From positions 2,551,001-2,615,000 of the forward strand of contig NZ_CP023777.1 in the NCBI RefSeq assembly GCF_002557795.1: DNA of 64,000 bases. The letters run 5' to 3'. Every line of letters starts with the position of its first letter. Position 1 is the stretch's first letter. The notes beneath the pieces were generated by a model. That model saw only the letters and a program-made list of their open reading frames with translations. It was not told the origin of the DNA and did no database searches. Positions 1 through 8,923 of this stretch are shown in pieces. The stretch is from Chitinophaga caeni. Its GTDB lineage: Bacteria > Bacteroidota > Bacteroidia > Chitinophagales > Chitinophagaceae. The position numbers were made by a program, and so were the translations under genes.

Positions 1-280
1 CGTTATTCTCAGGATTTTTACTTGAAAAAACGATGATTTTATCGGATGGCTTTATTTTATAATTTGATTTGACAGCTTTGTCATTCACGAGTACATGGCC
101 ATTTTCGATGGCTTGCTGGATTTTATTGCGGGTCGCACCTTCAATACGTTGCATGAGGAATTTATCGATACGTAAAGGTTCTTGACCTTTATCTACCGTC
201 ATATTGATCCGCTCAAACAGTTCCTCACTGCCATCGCCATTCTCCAGTTCGTCATCCAAATCCAGCAATTCTTCGTTCAT
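1..280 (-). CDS. RluA-family 23S rRNA pseudouridine synthase, N-terminal part (truncated by window edge)
   Basis: About 93 residues are visible, running off the left edge of the window. After an acidic N-terminus of about 25 residues (many Asp/Glu), the sequence has the shape of an S4 RNA-binding domain: a segment with 'RIDKFL', then 'RNKIQQAIENGHVLVND' and 'KPSDKI'. This arrangement is typical of the RluA/RluD group, which isomerises uridines in 23S rRNA; the catalytic domain with its RLD motif would lie outside the window. The start is the ATG whose complement ends at 280. The gene diverges from lipB, and a TAnnTTTG-like box (TACCTTTG on the minus strand, 297-304) lies just upstream. The family is fairly sure; which paralogue (RluD or other) cannot be decided from this piece. 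Confidence 0.8.
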   Translation of the reverse strand, partial: MNEELLDLDDELENGDGSEELFERINMTVDKGQEPLRIDKFLMQRIEGATRNKIQQAIENGHVLVNDKAVKSNYKIKPSDKIIVFSSKNPENN

Positions 281-368
281 GTATGAAAAATTTTTGCAAA
301 GGTACGAAAACGTAAGCGGATCGGGTACATTCGTTCGATATATGGAAAATGATTGATAATTTTGCAGC

Positions 369-1109
369 ATGAAACAACCGGAAGTGCAACAAGTGTGGTT
401 GAAAGATCTTGGGAAGATTGATTACCAGGATGCTTGGGATCTGCAAGAACAGTTATTACAGCAAAACCTCGCGGTTAAGAAACAGGTTCGTGATGCCGGC
501 GAGGGGAATCACACCGGTTTAAATACGCGGCACCACCTGCTTTTCTGCGAACATTCCCCCGTTTATACCCTTGGTAAAAGCGGCCATTTGGAAAACTTAT
601 TGATCAATAACCAGCAATTGCAGGAAAGGGGGATTCAATTTGTTCATACGAACCGCGGTGGTGATATCACCTTCCACGGCGAAGGACAAATTGTTGGCTA
701 TCCCATCTTGGATTTAGAACAATTTTATACTGATATCGGTAAATATCTGCGGAATATCGAGGAGGTTATTATCAAGGTATTGGCGCATTACAATATTAAG
801 GGAGACCGTTCGAAGGGCGAAACGGGTGTTTGGCTTGATCCTCATGACCCGGCCAAAGCCCGGAAAATTTGCGCGATGGGCGTTCGTTGCAGCCGCTGGG
901 TAACGATGCATGGCTTTGCATTGAATGTAAATACGGATATGAACTATTTTAACTATATCGTTCCTTGCGGCATCGTTGATAAGAAAGTAACTTCCCTGGA
1001 ACAAGAGCTTGGTCGCAGCGTGGATATGGACGAAGTAAAGGGGCTGATCCGGGAAGCTTTCCAACAAGTATTTGAGGTGCAGGTAAAGGATGAAATGCCC
1101 ATGGGATAA
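369..1109 (+). CDS. lipB: Octanoyl-[acyl-carrier-protein]:protein N-octanoyltransferase
   Basis: Cytoplasmic enzyme that moves an octanoyl group from acyl carrier protein to the lipoyl domains of enzymes such as pyruvate dehydrogenase and the glycine cleavage H protein, the first step of lipoate assembly. The 246-residue length suits the family. The conserved core is visible: RGGD near residue 97 with TFHGEGQ around His103, the KICAMGV segment carrying the catalytic Lys (about 166), the HGFALNV segment near 181, and the thioimidate/thioester Cys200 in IVPCGI. The ATG at 369 gives the usual N-terminus. The gene stands alone, divergent from the pseudouridine synthase and convergent with the next gene; a strong hairpin terminator follows. 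The link with gcvP at the other end of the window (a lipoate-dependent system) is only functional. Confidence 0.95.
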   Translation: MKQPEVQQVWLKDLGKIDYQDAWDLQEQLLQQNLAVKKQVRDAGEGNHTGLNTRHHLLFCEHSPVYTLGKSGHLENLLINNQQLQERGIQFVHTNRGGDITFHGEGQIVGYPILDLEQFYTDIGKYLRNIEEVIIKVLAHYNIKGDRSKGETGVWLDPHDPAKARKICAMGVRCSRWVTMHGFALNVNTDMNYFNYIVPCGIVDKKVTSLEQELGRSVDMDEVKGLIREAFQQVFEVQVKDEMPMG

Positions 1110-1161
1110 GTTCGTCCGCTACCGCTTGAAAAGATAAGCCTGGGTATTTGATAATAGCAGT

Positions 1162-1210
1162 AAAAAAATGGGGTGTCATAAGTTAAATCTTAATACACCC
1201 CATTTTTTTA
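1162..1210. terminator. Bidirectional intrinsic terminator between lipB and the convergent gene
   Basis: A perfect inverted repeat of about 15 bp (arms 1162-1176 and 1195-1209, core TGGGGTGT/ACACCCCA) with an A-run at the left and a T-run at the right. It can stop transcripts from both lipB on the plus strand and the exported-protein gene on the minus strand. Confidence 0.85.
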
Positions 1211-1219
1211 TCACGAATC

Positions 1220-1933
1220 TTATGATCGGTAATTCAGCGGAATAAAGAAATTCCACCTTTCCATCAGGGAGCTCCCTTTGAATATTTCGAACTTAAACCA
1301 ACCGGAATGCAAGAAAATTCCCTTTTCGAGAATTAGGAAAGGCTCTTTTATCTCTTTTATTTCAAACAAAAATTCCCCGGTTTGTTCATAAAAACGTACC
1401 CTGAACCTTTGCTTGGGAGCATCCGGCAATTTAATATTCACGTTGCCATCGGCGGTAGTGTAAATATAATTTGATGGTTTCCAAGGAATCCTTTCTGGCT
1501 CTTTCGAGCCGTTCTCATCCTTGGAGATTTCCCTGATCTCCTGTGCCGTAAGCTTAGCATCACCGCGGATGGTTGAATCCGGCAAGGCTTCCTGTACATC
1601 CGAATACATGTATTTGCCATTGCCGAATAAAATAAACAGCCGGTAGAAATTCCTACCGGGTAAAGGTTTATTATCGAGGTATGCGTTCCTGATCGCAGCA
1701 GGAGAACTGGCATAACCGACGGTGCTGAAGTTGATCACGCTGTCGAGTGAGCGTTGAATCCCGATTTGTTGTATCCCTTTAAACCCGCTTATCCATTCCA
1801 ACTGGATTTTCCCGGTCTTGATGACTGCCGAAAATTTGGGTAATACCGGTGGCATATATTCTTGTGCCCGCAACCCGGTAGATACCAAAATAAACAGGAG
1901 GGCTGCAACACAAAAACGTACTAATTGCTTCAT
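1220..1933 (-). CDS. Exported protein of unknown function, possible fibronectin-III-like fold
   Basis: The protein starts with a signal peptide (MKQLVRFCVAALLFILVS followed by an Ala-Gln cleavage site), so it is exported. I chose the ATG at 1933 because it puts the signal peptide at the N-terminus; an upstream in-frame start at 1951 would add six residues. Mature residues about 25-110 look like one beta-sandwich domain: 'IQLEWISGFKGIQQIGIQRS' resembles fibronectin-type-III strands seen in Bacteroidota surface proteins. The C-terminal half, with 'IYTTADGNVNIKLPDA' and a final run of beta strands, may be a second small beta domain. No catalytic motif is visible. I do not recognise a named family; a structural role in the envelope is a guess. 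A TATTTTTG box lies about 30 bp upstream. Confidence 0.75.
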   Translation of the reverse strand: MKQLVRFCVAALLFILVSTGLRAQEYMPPVLPKFSAVIKTGKIQLEWISGFKGIQQIGIQRSLDSVINFSTVGYASSPAAIRNAYLDNKPLPGRNFYRLFILFGNGKYMYSDVQEALPDSTIRGDAKLTAQEIREISKDENGSKEPERIPWKPSNYIYTTADGNVNIKLPDAPKQRFRVRFYEQTGEFLFEIKEIKEPFLILEKGIFLHSGWFKFEIFKGSSLMERWNFFIPLNYRS

Positions 1934-1961
1934 ATTTCTATCCAAGAACACTTAAAGGTGG

Positions 1962-1969
1962 CAAAAATA
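1962..1969 (-). promoter_or_regulatory. Candidate -7 box (TATTTTTG) for the exported-protein gene
   Basis: On the minus strand the octamer TATTTTTG matches the Bacteroidota housekeeping -7 consensus TAnnTTTG and lies 28 bp before the chosen ATG. No clear TTTG -33 element is seen at the usual distance, so this rests on one box. Confidence 0.4.
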
Positions 1970-1999
1970 CATTGTTGCCGCCAAAAATAATAAACTAGC

Positions 2000-2887
2000 T
2001 TAAAAGATTAAACTGCCGCCGGGTAAGGATCGGTTTCCCTGTAAGCCGCCGGTATGTATGATTAATACACTTGATCCCGCAGGGAAAAGTCCGCTCATGG
2101 CTTGATCACGGATAGCCATCAACATTTTTCCAGTGTAAATCATATCCGTCGGGATACCGGTTTCCGTATAAAAATCATTCATAAATTGAAATAATTCATG
2201 GTTTGTTTTCCCGTAACCACCTTGACTTACACCGTGAAATATCTGCCAATTTCCCCGGCTGGGTACTTTTAACAAACTTTTTACATCATTGTCTAAACTT
2301 ACCGCATTTTTTAAAGCGGAATACCCCCAGGTATATTGCCCGGGCAGCGAAGCGTTGATCAGCCCGGCCAAGGTGGTGCCGGTACCTACGGGGCAGGTGA
2401 TGTGGCTGAAGTTATCCAGTTGTTCTATTGACAAGATTTCTTCGCAGCCTGCCGCCCCCAGGGGGTGATGCCCTCCTTCTGGAACGATATAACTGTTTGG
2501 AAATTGTTCCAGCCAATCGATATGCATTTTTTCCCTGTAACGATGTCTATCGATAAAATGTAATTGCATACCTGCTTGACGGGCTTCTTGCAAGGTGTGG
2601 CTCCAGGTCTTTGGCTCTTCCCCGCGGATGATGCCGGCAGTAGGGATGCCCATTTCCCTGCAAGCAGCTGCCGTCGCGGCAATATGGTTGGAATACGCAC
2701 CGCCGAAAGTGATTAGTTGCTGATAATTCCCCTGCTGGAAAAGTGCCAGGTGATGCTTGAGCTTGAACCATTTATTTCCCTGTATGGCCGGGTGAATAAG
2801 ATCTAAACGCAGCATGGCTGCCCGGATGGAACCTGGCAGCCATGCTGTGTTGAAATATTGTACCGGTATGGAATTATTTAACTTCAT
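2000..2887 (-). CDS. PLP-dependent 1-aminocyclopropane-1-carboxylate deaminase / D-cysteine desulfhydrase family protein
   Basis: A fold-type II pyridoxal-phosphate enzyme. The start at 2887 (MKLNNSIPVQ) places the invariant 'GNKWFKLKHH' motif with the Schiff-base lysine near residue 39, as in the ACC deaminase/D-cysteine desulfhydrase group; an upstream start at 2908 would only add a charged, unconserved heptapeptide. 'GGAYSNHIAA' (substrate carboxylate binding) and the phosphate-binding 'PVGTGTTLAG' follow. At 295 residues it is slightly shorter than E. coli DcyD. True substrates in Bacteroidota are poorly known: D-cysteine or another D-amino acid is more likely than the plant-hormone precursor ACC, but sequence alone does not settle it. 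It lies 37 nt downstream of the GH20 gene on the same strand, yet has its own TAAATTTG box. Confidence 0.85.
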   Translation of the reverse strand: MKLNNSIPVQYFNTAWLPGSIRAAMLRLDLIHPAIQGNKWFKLKHHLALFQQGNYQQLITFGGAYSNHIAATAAACREMGIPTAGIIRGEEPKTWSHTLQEARQAGMQLHFIDRHRYREKMHIDWLEQFPNSYIVPEGGHHPLGAAGCEEILSIEQLDNFSHITCPVGTGTTLAGLINASLPGQYTWGYSALKNAVSLDNDVKSLLKVPSRGNWQIFHGVSQGGYGKTNHELFQFMNDFYTETGIPTDMIYTGKMLMAIRDQAMSGLFPAGSSVLIIHTGGLQGNRSLPGGSLIF

Positions 2888-2905
2888 TCGAACTTTCCGT
2901 TCGGA

Positions 2906-2913
2906 CAAATTTA
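2906..2913 (-). promoter_or_regulatory. Candidate -7 box (TAAATTTG) for the PLP-enzyme gene
   Basis: The minus-strand octamer TAAATTTG matches TAnnTTTG and ends 18 bp before the chosen ATG at 2887, suggesting a promoter separate from the hexosaminidase gene. No convincing -33 TTTG is present, so confidence is limited. Confidence 0.4.
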
Positions 2914-2924
2914 GCCATTCGATA

Positions 2925-5234
2925 TTAATCGTGAAAAACCATCTTGGATAGACCCAAGGCGGTTTTCCCTTGAATGCCTATTTTGGCTTGGAGCGATTTC
3001 CCGCCCCCGAGATCGAAATAGCGTATCACGAATTTATGGTAGCCTTTCCTTAAAGGGATGCTTGATTTTTTTAATACTGCGCCGTGTTCTCCATCGTTAT
3101 CAACCACGAGTTCGTCACCGATATACATTACAGAGCCATCATCGCTGCTAAGGCTACATTCGTATAGTCCATCCGCTGGAATTTGCAGGTAACCTGAATA
3201 TTCAACGGTGAAAGGGCTGTTTACACTGAATTTATTTATATCAATATCGTTAGCGATACCGCTTTGAGCATTTGCTGAAGGGATAGGGGACTTAATATCA
3301 AGCCTTTGATTAACCGTTTTATACGATAATCCCTGTCCTTTAGGAACTGCTGGAGTTGCCGCCAGGTAAGATTTGTGGGTATAAGTAGCTGTGAATACCT
3401 TACTTTTCCTTCCGGAAGGCAGCATAACCACGCACTTCAAGGTTTTGGTACTGCCATCGGGAAGCTGGATATTAAAAGGAGCCGTATATAAGGGACTGCT
3501 ATTGGTAGGTTCGCTACCATCGAGTGTATAACGGATAATGGAACTTTTAACAGGTGGCTTTAAGCTCACGCGAACAGCATTTTGCGTGGTAACAACATCC
3601 TCTAAGCCAACGGGTTCCGGCACGCGGAAGTTCACGTAATGCTGATCCAGGCGGAACAAGGCATTTTCCAGCTTTTTCAGGAATTCACCGTAATCTTTTT
3701 TGGCGGCGGGAGACCAGGCAATTTCAGCAACAGCCAGGGCCCTCGGGTAAGTCATATAATCAGCCACGGTACCATTCGGAATATATTCCGTCCAAACATT
3801 GGCTTGAACTCCCTTGATATATTTTTTCTCTTCCGCGGTCAGTTCTGCCGGCAGCGGTTCATAGTTATATACTTTGCTTAAAGGCAGGTTGCCCCCGATA
3901 TTTAAATACGGTTCCGTAGCCGGGTCGCCCTGGTAATAATCGAGGTATAAATATTGGTTGGGCGTCATGATGACATCATGTTTCTGTTTGGCTGCTTCGA
4001 TGCCGCCCTGTTCTCCCCTCCAGCTCATCACGGTTGCGTTTGGAGCCAGTCCGCCTTCGAGTATCTCATCCCAGCCAATGATTTGACGACCTTTACTATT
4101 TAAATATTTCTCCATCCGGGTGATGAAATAACTTTGCAGGTCATGTTCATTTTTAAGATGTAAATCCTTGATACGTTTTTGACATTTGGGGCATTCTTTC
4201 CAACGATCCTTGGGGCATTCATCGCCCCCGATATGGATATATTTGCCGGGGAAGATTTGAATAACTTCATCGAGTACATCTTGAAGAAATAAGAATACGG
4301 AATCATTCCCGGCACAATAAACATCTTTGAATACACCCCATTTTTCGCCCACTTCGTAAGGCCCACCGGTGCAACCTAAATATGGATAAGCAGCCAATGC
4401 CGCCAATGCATGACCCGGCATCTCGATTTCCGGAATAATGGTAACATGTCTATCTTCTGCATATTTTACGAGGTCTCTCAATTCTGCCTGCGTGTAATAT
4501 CCGGCATGTTCTTTCCCATCATATTGGCTGCTTTGTCCCAAGCGCCCAACCAAGGTTTCTTTCCTAGATGAAGCGATGCTTTGCAACCTGGGGTATTTTT
4601 TTATTTCTACCCTCCAACCCTGGTCATCGGTCAAATGGAAATGAAAACGGTTGAACTTGTATTGCGACATGATATCGATATACTTCTTCACGTAGGTCAT
4701 CGGCATAAAATGCCTGCACACGTCGAGCATCAAACCGCGGTACGCAAACCTTGGCTTATCATTGATCTGCACGTTGCGGATCACCAATTTCTGGATATGT
4801 TCCAAGGGTAACAAGCGATTGAAAGTTTGCAGTCCATAGAACAAACCCGCCCCTTGTCCTTTGATTAATATTTTATTATTAGCAATTGTCAATTGATAAC
4901 CTTCCGGTTCCGGGTAGGAATCATCTTCAATCAAAGCAATAGAATGCGTTTCATTGGCGGAAGCTGCCTTGTTTTCCAAGCGGAATCCATAATTCTCATC
5001 CAGGAAGAGATTTAATAGTTCCAAGGTTTTTTCGGCGGCTTCTCCTTGCGTGTACACTTTAATGAGCGGCGTCAAGGTGAAACTACCGGGTAACACTTTC
5101 ATTTCAGCCGGTTCAGGCAATATAGGAGCCGAAGCCACCTGGGGCGTCGGTCTTTTCTTGTAATATCTTTTCCTTTGCGAAAATGCACTAACGCATAGCA
5201 ACGTGGATAATGTGAATAAAACTAATTTTTTCAT
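2925..5234 (-). CDS. GH20 beta-N-acetylhexosaminidase with C-terminal PA14 domain
   Basis: Exported glycosidase releasing terminal beta-linked GlcNAc or GalNAc from chitin-type or glycan substrates. Order of parts: signal peptide (1-19), GH20b N-terminal domain (about 35-155), the TIM barrel starting with FAYRGLMLDVCRHF, and the catalytic Asp338-Glu339 pair in HIGGDE. Barrel ends near 'AVAEIAWSP'. A chitobiase-type C-terminal domain (FTLDGSEPT-like segment, here 'YTLDGSEPTNSSPLY') follows, and the last 130 residues ('GYLQIPADGLYECSLSSDDG') are a PA14 carbohydrate-binding module. At 769 residues it is full length for this architecture. It sits 79 bp downstream of the GH29 fucosidase on the same strand, probably one transcript for trimming fucosylated, hexosamine-containing glycans. 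Confidence 0.93.
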   Translation of the reverse strand: MKKLVLFTLSTLLCVSAFSQRKRYYKKRPTPQVASAPILPEPAEMKVLPGSFTLTPLIKVYTQGEAAEKTLELLNLFLDENYGFRLENKAASANETHSIALIEDDSYPEPEGYQLTIANNKILIKGQGAGLFYGLQTFNRLLPLEHIQKLVIRNVQINDKPRFAYRGLMLDVCRHFMPMTYVKKYIDIMSQYKFNRFHFHLTDDQGWRVEIKKYPRLQSIASSRKETLVGRLGQSSQYDGKEHAGYYTQAELRDLVKYAEDRHVTIIPEIEMPGHALAALAAYPYLGCTGGPYEVGEKWGVFKDVYCAGNDSVFLFLQDVLDEVIQIFPGKYIHIGGDECPKDRWKECPKCQKRIKDLHLKNEHDLQSYFITRMEKYLNSKGRQIIGWDEILEGGLAPNATVMSWRGEQGGIEAAKQKHDVIMTPNQYLYLDYYQGDPATEPYLNIGGNLPLSKVYNYEPLPAELTAEEKKYIKGVQANVWTEYIPNGTVADYMTYPRALAVAEIAWSPAAKKDYGEFLKKLENALFRLDQHYVNFRVPEPVGLEDVVTTQNAVRVSLKPPVKSSIIRYTLDGSEPTNSSPLYTAPFNIQLPDGSTKTLKCVVMLPSGRKSKVFTATYTHKSYLAATPAVPKGQGLSYKTVNQRLDIKSPIPSANAQSGIANDIDINKFSVNSPFTVEYSGYLQIPADGLYECSLSSDDGSVMYIGDELVVDNDGEHGAVLKKSSIPLRKGYHKFVIRYFDLGGGKSLQAKIGIQGKTALGLSKMVFHD

Positions 5235-5313
5235 ATGGAATGACTTCTAATCTAGTTGACAGTTTCAGGTTAAAACTCGTGAATGCTATATTGTTCTTAT
5301 TTATTTATTTGCC

Positions 5314-6651
5314 TTAGCCGTTAAGTCCACCTTTACCCCGGTATAATTTAACCGGTTTGTCCAGCTTCACTTTAAGTACGGTCATATATTCATCCTGGAC
5401 ATCTTTCGGCACATTAATATAAACGAGACCGGGTACAGGACTCCAAGATATTTTACCAACGATTTTATGCGACAGGTGGCGGTTGCTTCCCCCGAGCACC
5501 GTAATATCTTCAATCTTGTTATCCAACCCCTTGATCATGACCGGGCCGCTCACGTTGCCAGCAAGGAACAGGTATAAACTCGTAGAATCTTTGGACAAGG
5601 TGCTGGGGCCGTAAAAATGACCTTGCGGCAGACCTGCTACCGTACCGAAAATGGCCTCTGCATGTTTTTTGTTCCATTTGCCCAGCTCTTTTAATACGTG
5701 CACCTGTTGCGGTGGAATTGTACCATCTTGCATCGGGCCTATATCCAGTAGCATATTTCCGCCGTTGCTGATCGCATCTGCGAAAATAGTGATGATTTCA
5801 TAAGGTGTTTTCCAGTTTGTATCCTGCGGTTGGTATCCCCAGTTATTATTAATCGTCATACATAATTCCCACCAATGGAAATGCGGCCTGACCACCGGGA
5901 AGTTTTGCTCCGGCGTATCGTAATCACCATAACCTTGCAAGCGGCCGTTAATAATAGTATTCGGATTGTTTTTAGTTAAAAGTTGGCGGATGCCTTGCGC
6001 GTTCCATTCTTCCGCGCTGTGTTCCCAATCCCCGTCAAACCACCACAGGTCCGGGTTGAATTGAGTAGACAGCTCAGATAATTGCCCCATTAGGAAGTTT
6101 TGGAAATGTTTCCAACGATCGGGTTGCTCTTTAATTTTATAGCGGCTACTATCTTTCAGGAACCCGGGATAATCATCACGGCTCCAGTCTAATAAGGAGA
6201 AATAAGCGCCGGCCTTGATATTGTTTTTACGTAAAGCCTTGAATAATGGAGTAACCAGGTCCCTTTTGGCCGGGGTTTTCTTCACTGTATTTAAATCGGA
6301 AAGCTTCGTATTCCAGAGAGCCACACCATCGTGATGCTTGGTAGTAATAACGGCGTACCTGGCGCCGGATTCGCGGATGAGCTCGGCCCATGCTTCGGGA
6401 TCGTAATGCGAAGCGGTGAACCCATCCAGTTGTTTCATATAATCGGGGTAGCTGATTTTCTTGTTATGAAAACTCCAGGATTCATCGATCCCGTTGACGG
6501 CGTAAATACCATAATGGATAAAAATTCCCAATTTGGCATCGGCAAACCATTGCATTTTGGCTTCGATTTCCTTCGGATCCGTCTTTTGTTGGCTATTGGC
6601 ATGCATCAGGGCACACATGAGTAGGCATCCTAATACGAATATTCTTTTCAT
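5314..6651 (-). CDS. GH29 alpha-L-fucosidase
   Basis: Exported enzyme that hydrolyses terminal alpha-L-fucose. A signal peptide (1-20) precedes the barrel. 'MQWFADAKLGIFIHYGIYAV' near residue 33 and 'AVITTKHHDGVALW' near 100 are hallmarks of GH29; the catalytic nucleophile is Asp206 in DLWWFDGDW. The segment 'SNGGNMLLDIGPMQDG' closes the barrel, and a short beta domain follows. The 445-residue length fits GH29 enzymes that lack extra binding modules. The acid/base residue is not well conserved in this family and I did not assign it. It is the first gene of a likely two-gene transcript with GH20 and diverges from the sugar nucleotidyltransferase. Confidence 0.93.
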   Translation of the reverse strand: MKRIFVLGCLLMCALMHANSQQKTDPKEIEAKMQWFADAKLGIFIHYGIYAVNGIDESWSFHNKKISYPDYMKQLDGFTASHYDPEAWAELIRESGARYAVITTKHHDGVALWNTKLSDLNTVKKTPAKRDLVTPLFKALRKNNIKAGAYFSLLDWSRDDYPGFLKDSSRYKIKEQPDRWKHFQNFLMGQLSELSTQFNPDLWWFDGDWEHSAEEWNAQGIRQLLTKNNPNTIINGRLQGYGDYDTPEQNFPVVRPHFHWWELCMTINNNWGYQPQDTNWKTPYEIITIFADAISNGGNMLLDIGPMQDGTIPPQQVHVLKELGKWNKKHAEAIFGTVAGLPQGHFYGPSTLSKDSTSLYLFLAGNVSGPVMIKGLDNKIEDITVLGGSNRHLSHKIVGKISWSPVPGLVYINVPKDVQDEYMTVLKVKLDKPVKLYRGKGGLNG

Positions 6652-6834
6652 TTCGCGATATTATAGAATAAAAAATTGAATATCATCAAAAAAATGAGGG
6701 TGGGAAAATATTAATGATTAATTTTAGCCCCCGATATTCGGTGTTTATCTAATATGTTGCCAAGTTAAATCAGCATGAAGGTATATGCCCCAAGAAATAA
6801 ATTCGAGTGAAACAATAAAAACTAATATCAACAA

Positions 6835-7737
6835 ATGCAACCAACGTTATTGATTTTAGCCGCCGGAATGGCAAGTCGTTACGGCAGTTTGAAGCAAATT
6901 CAACAGTTTGGCCCAAGTGGTGAAACCATTATCGATTACTCTATTTATGATGCCATCAGGAGTGGTTTCGGAAAAATCGTTTTTATTATCCGTGAAAACT
7001 TTGCCCAGGAGTTCAAAGATATCTTCGAACCCAAGCTGAAGGGTAAAGTAGAAACGGCTTATGTATATCAAGAGATGGATGCTTTCATCGGTGATCATCA
7101 AATTCCTGCCGACAGGACCAAGCCATGGGGTACTGCCCATGCCGTATTATGTGCGAAGGATGCGATTGACACGCCGTTTGCGGTAATTAACGCGGATGAT
7201 TTCTACGGTAGGGATGCTTTTGAAAAGATGGCTACTTTCCTGAAAGAGAAATGCAACCCTGAAACATACAGCGTGGTAGGTTATCAACTGGGTAAAACGG
7301 TGAGTACTTACGGATCTGTATCCCGCGGCGTTTGCCAGGTAGATGCTGCCGGTAACTTGGCTTCCATCGTGGAGCGCACTAAAATCACCTTGACCGGTGG
7401 CAAAATCGAGTTCGAAGATGCCGATGGTTCCAAGCAAGAATTATCTGCCGATACCCCGGTATCCATGAATTTCTGGGGATTCGACCCTTCTGTATTTGAA
7501 GTTTCAGAAAAAATGTTCGATGCTTTCTTAAGCGAAAATATCAGCAAACCGAAATCAGAATTCTTTATCCCGATCGTTGTAGATCAATATATCTCCGGCA
7601 AACAGGGCGTTGTAAACGTGATCCCGACCAGCTCACAATGGTTCGGTGTAACTTACAAGGAAGATGCTCCAGGGGTGCAGCAGTCATTAACAGCATTAGT
7701 AAATAAAGGAGAATACCCGGATAATCTTTGGAAGTAA
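6835..7737 (+). CDS. Sugar-phosphate nucleotidyltransferase
   Basis: Cytoplasmic enzyme that joins a nucleotide to a sugar 1-phosphate. The N-terminal 'LLILAAGMASRYGSLKQI' is a variant of the NTP-binding GxGxR signature of the nucleotidyltransferase fold, and 'FAVINADDFYG' (about residue 120) carries the Asp pair that binds Mg2+. A third Asp-containing segment and 'MNFWGFDPSVFE' complete the fold. At 300 residues there is no C-terminal left-handed beta-helix, so no acetyltransferase activity is expected. The stop codon is one base before the ATG of the following kinase, so translation is probably coupled. Together with the divergent hexosaminidase and fucosidase this suggests a role in salvage of freed sugars as 1-phosphates, but the sugar is not identifiable. 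Confidence 0.85.
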   Translation: MQPTLLILAAGMASRYGSLKQIQQFGPSGETIIDYSIYDAIRSGFGKIVFIIRENFAQEFKDIFEPKLKGKVETAYVYQEMDAFIGDHQIPADRTKPWGTAHAVLCAKDAIDTPFAVINADDFYGRDAFEKMATFLKEKCNPETYSVVGYQLGKTVSTYGSVSRGVCQVDAAGNLASIVERTKITLTGGKIEFEDADGSKQELSADTPVSMNFWGFDPSVFEVSEKMFDAFLSENISKPKSEFFIPIVVDQYISGKQGVVNVIPTSSQWFGVTYKEDAPGVQQSLTALVNKGEYPDNLWK

Positions 7738-7738
7738 G

Positions 7739-8806
7739 ATGTTGAATAGCGCCATTATAGCCGCATTTGGATTAGATGCGGCCAATTTTGAAACTAAGAA
7801 ATTTGGATCGGGACATATTAACAACACGTTTTTACTCACCGGTAAACATGATGATGCGAAATATGTACTACAGAGAATTAACACCAACGTATTTAAAGAA
7901 CCCTGGGTGATTGCCACGAACCAGCGCATGGCAGCAGATTATCTCGCTGCCAAAGACCCGGAGTATTTATTTATTACCCCCATCCCGACAACTTCCGGCA
8001 AGGAACTGTTTGAATTCGAGGGTGAATACTGGCGTTTAATTCCTTTTATAGCCAATTCTATTACGGTAGATCAAGCCGACAATACAACCCAGGCTTACGA
8101 AGCAGCCAAGCAATTCGGTAAATTGGCCCGCTTGCTGGACGGTATCGATATGCGACCGTTCAAAGCAACGATCCCCAATTTCCATAACCTGACCCTTCGC
8201 TATGCCGCTTTCCAAGATGCCATCCCGGCAGCCAAGGAAGAACGCCGCAATGCAGCGGAAGAGCTCATTCGAAGCTTCCTGGATTACAGCGATATCGCGA
8301 TCACTTTCGAGAAATTAAAGACGCACCGCGATTTCAAAGACAGGGTAATGCATCATGATACCAAGATCAATAACGTGTTACTGGATAAGGATACTTTCAA
8401 AGGTGTATGCGTTTGCGACCTGGATACCTTGATGCCGGGTAAAATCATCTCCGATCTCGGTGATATGGTGAGAACTTACGTTTGCCCCGTTTCCGAGGAA
8501 GAGCGTGATTTTAGCCTGATTACCGTTCGCGATGAGTATTTCGAAGCATTGATGAAAGGTTACCTGGAAGAAGTAGGAGCAACATTAAGCCAAATTGAAA
8601 AAGATCACCTTTTCTATGCCGGTAAGTTCATGATTTATATGCAGGGTATCCGCTTCCTGACCGATTACCTCAACGGGGATATTTATTACCCGATTAAATA
8701 TGCCGAACATAATTACGATAGGGCCAAGAACCAATTGACTTTGTTGCAAGCCTTGGTAGCAAAAGAAGGAAAATTGCAATCTATTATAGATAAATACTTA
8801 TCGTAA
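7739..8806 (+). CDS. Sugar kinase of the aminoglycoside-phosphotransferase (NahK-like) fold
   Basis: A 355-residue kinase of the APH/choline-kinase fold. Visible motifs: the glycine-rich start 'KKFGSGHINNTFLL', the Lys of 'DAKYVLQRINTNVF', the Brenner-type catalytic loop 'VMHHDTKINNVLLD' near residue 204, and the metal-binding 'CVCDLDTLMPGKIISDLGDM' near 225. The APH-type loop combined with 'NNVLLD' is like N-acetylhexosamine 1-kinases (NahK), and some databases call Bacteroidota relatives mucin desulfatase, which is probably a misnomer. It is one base from the preceding nucleotidyltransferase, so the two enzymes likely act in sequence: sugar to sugar 1-phosphate to nucleotide sugar. The substrate (GlcNAc, GalNAc or other) is an inference from the adjacent GH20 enzyme. 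A terminator follows. Confidence 0.78.
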   Translation: MLNSAIIAAFGLDAANFETKKFGSGHINNTFLLTGKHDDAKYVLQRINTNVFKEPWVIATNQRMAADYLAAKDPEYLFITPIPTTSGKELFEFEGEYWRLIPFIANSITVDQADNTTQAYEAAKQFGKLARLLDGIDMRPFKATIPNFHNLTLRYAAFQDAIPAAKEERRNAAEELIRSFLDYSDIAITFEKLKTHRDFKDRVMHHDTKINNVLLDKDTFKGVCVCDLDTLMPGKIISDLGDMVRTYVCPVSEEERDFSLITVRDEYFEALMKGYLEEVGATLSQIEKDHLFYAGKFMIYMQGIRFLTDYLNGDIYYPIKYAEHNYDRAKNQLTLLQALVAKEGKLQSIIDKYLS

Positions 8807-8828
8807 GCTACTCGTTATAACCTTATTA

Positions 8829-8862
8829 AAAAGCTATCAAACTTTGTTTGGTAGCTTTTTTT
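8829..8862 (+). terminator. Intrinsic terminator after the kinase gene
   Basis: A 14-bp stem (arms 8829-8842 and 8846-8859, one G-U pair) built on AAGCTATCAAAC, with a 3-nt loop and a T-run, ends the nucleotidyltransferase-kinase operon. Confidence 0.85.
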
Positions 8863-8923
8863 ATGGCTTGAATTTAATGCCGGGGGGATAAAATTGCCAG
8901 CTTTCTTCCTTATATTGCATATT

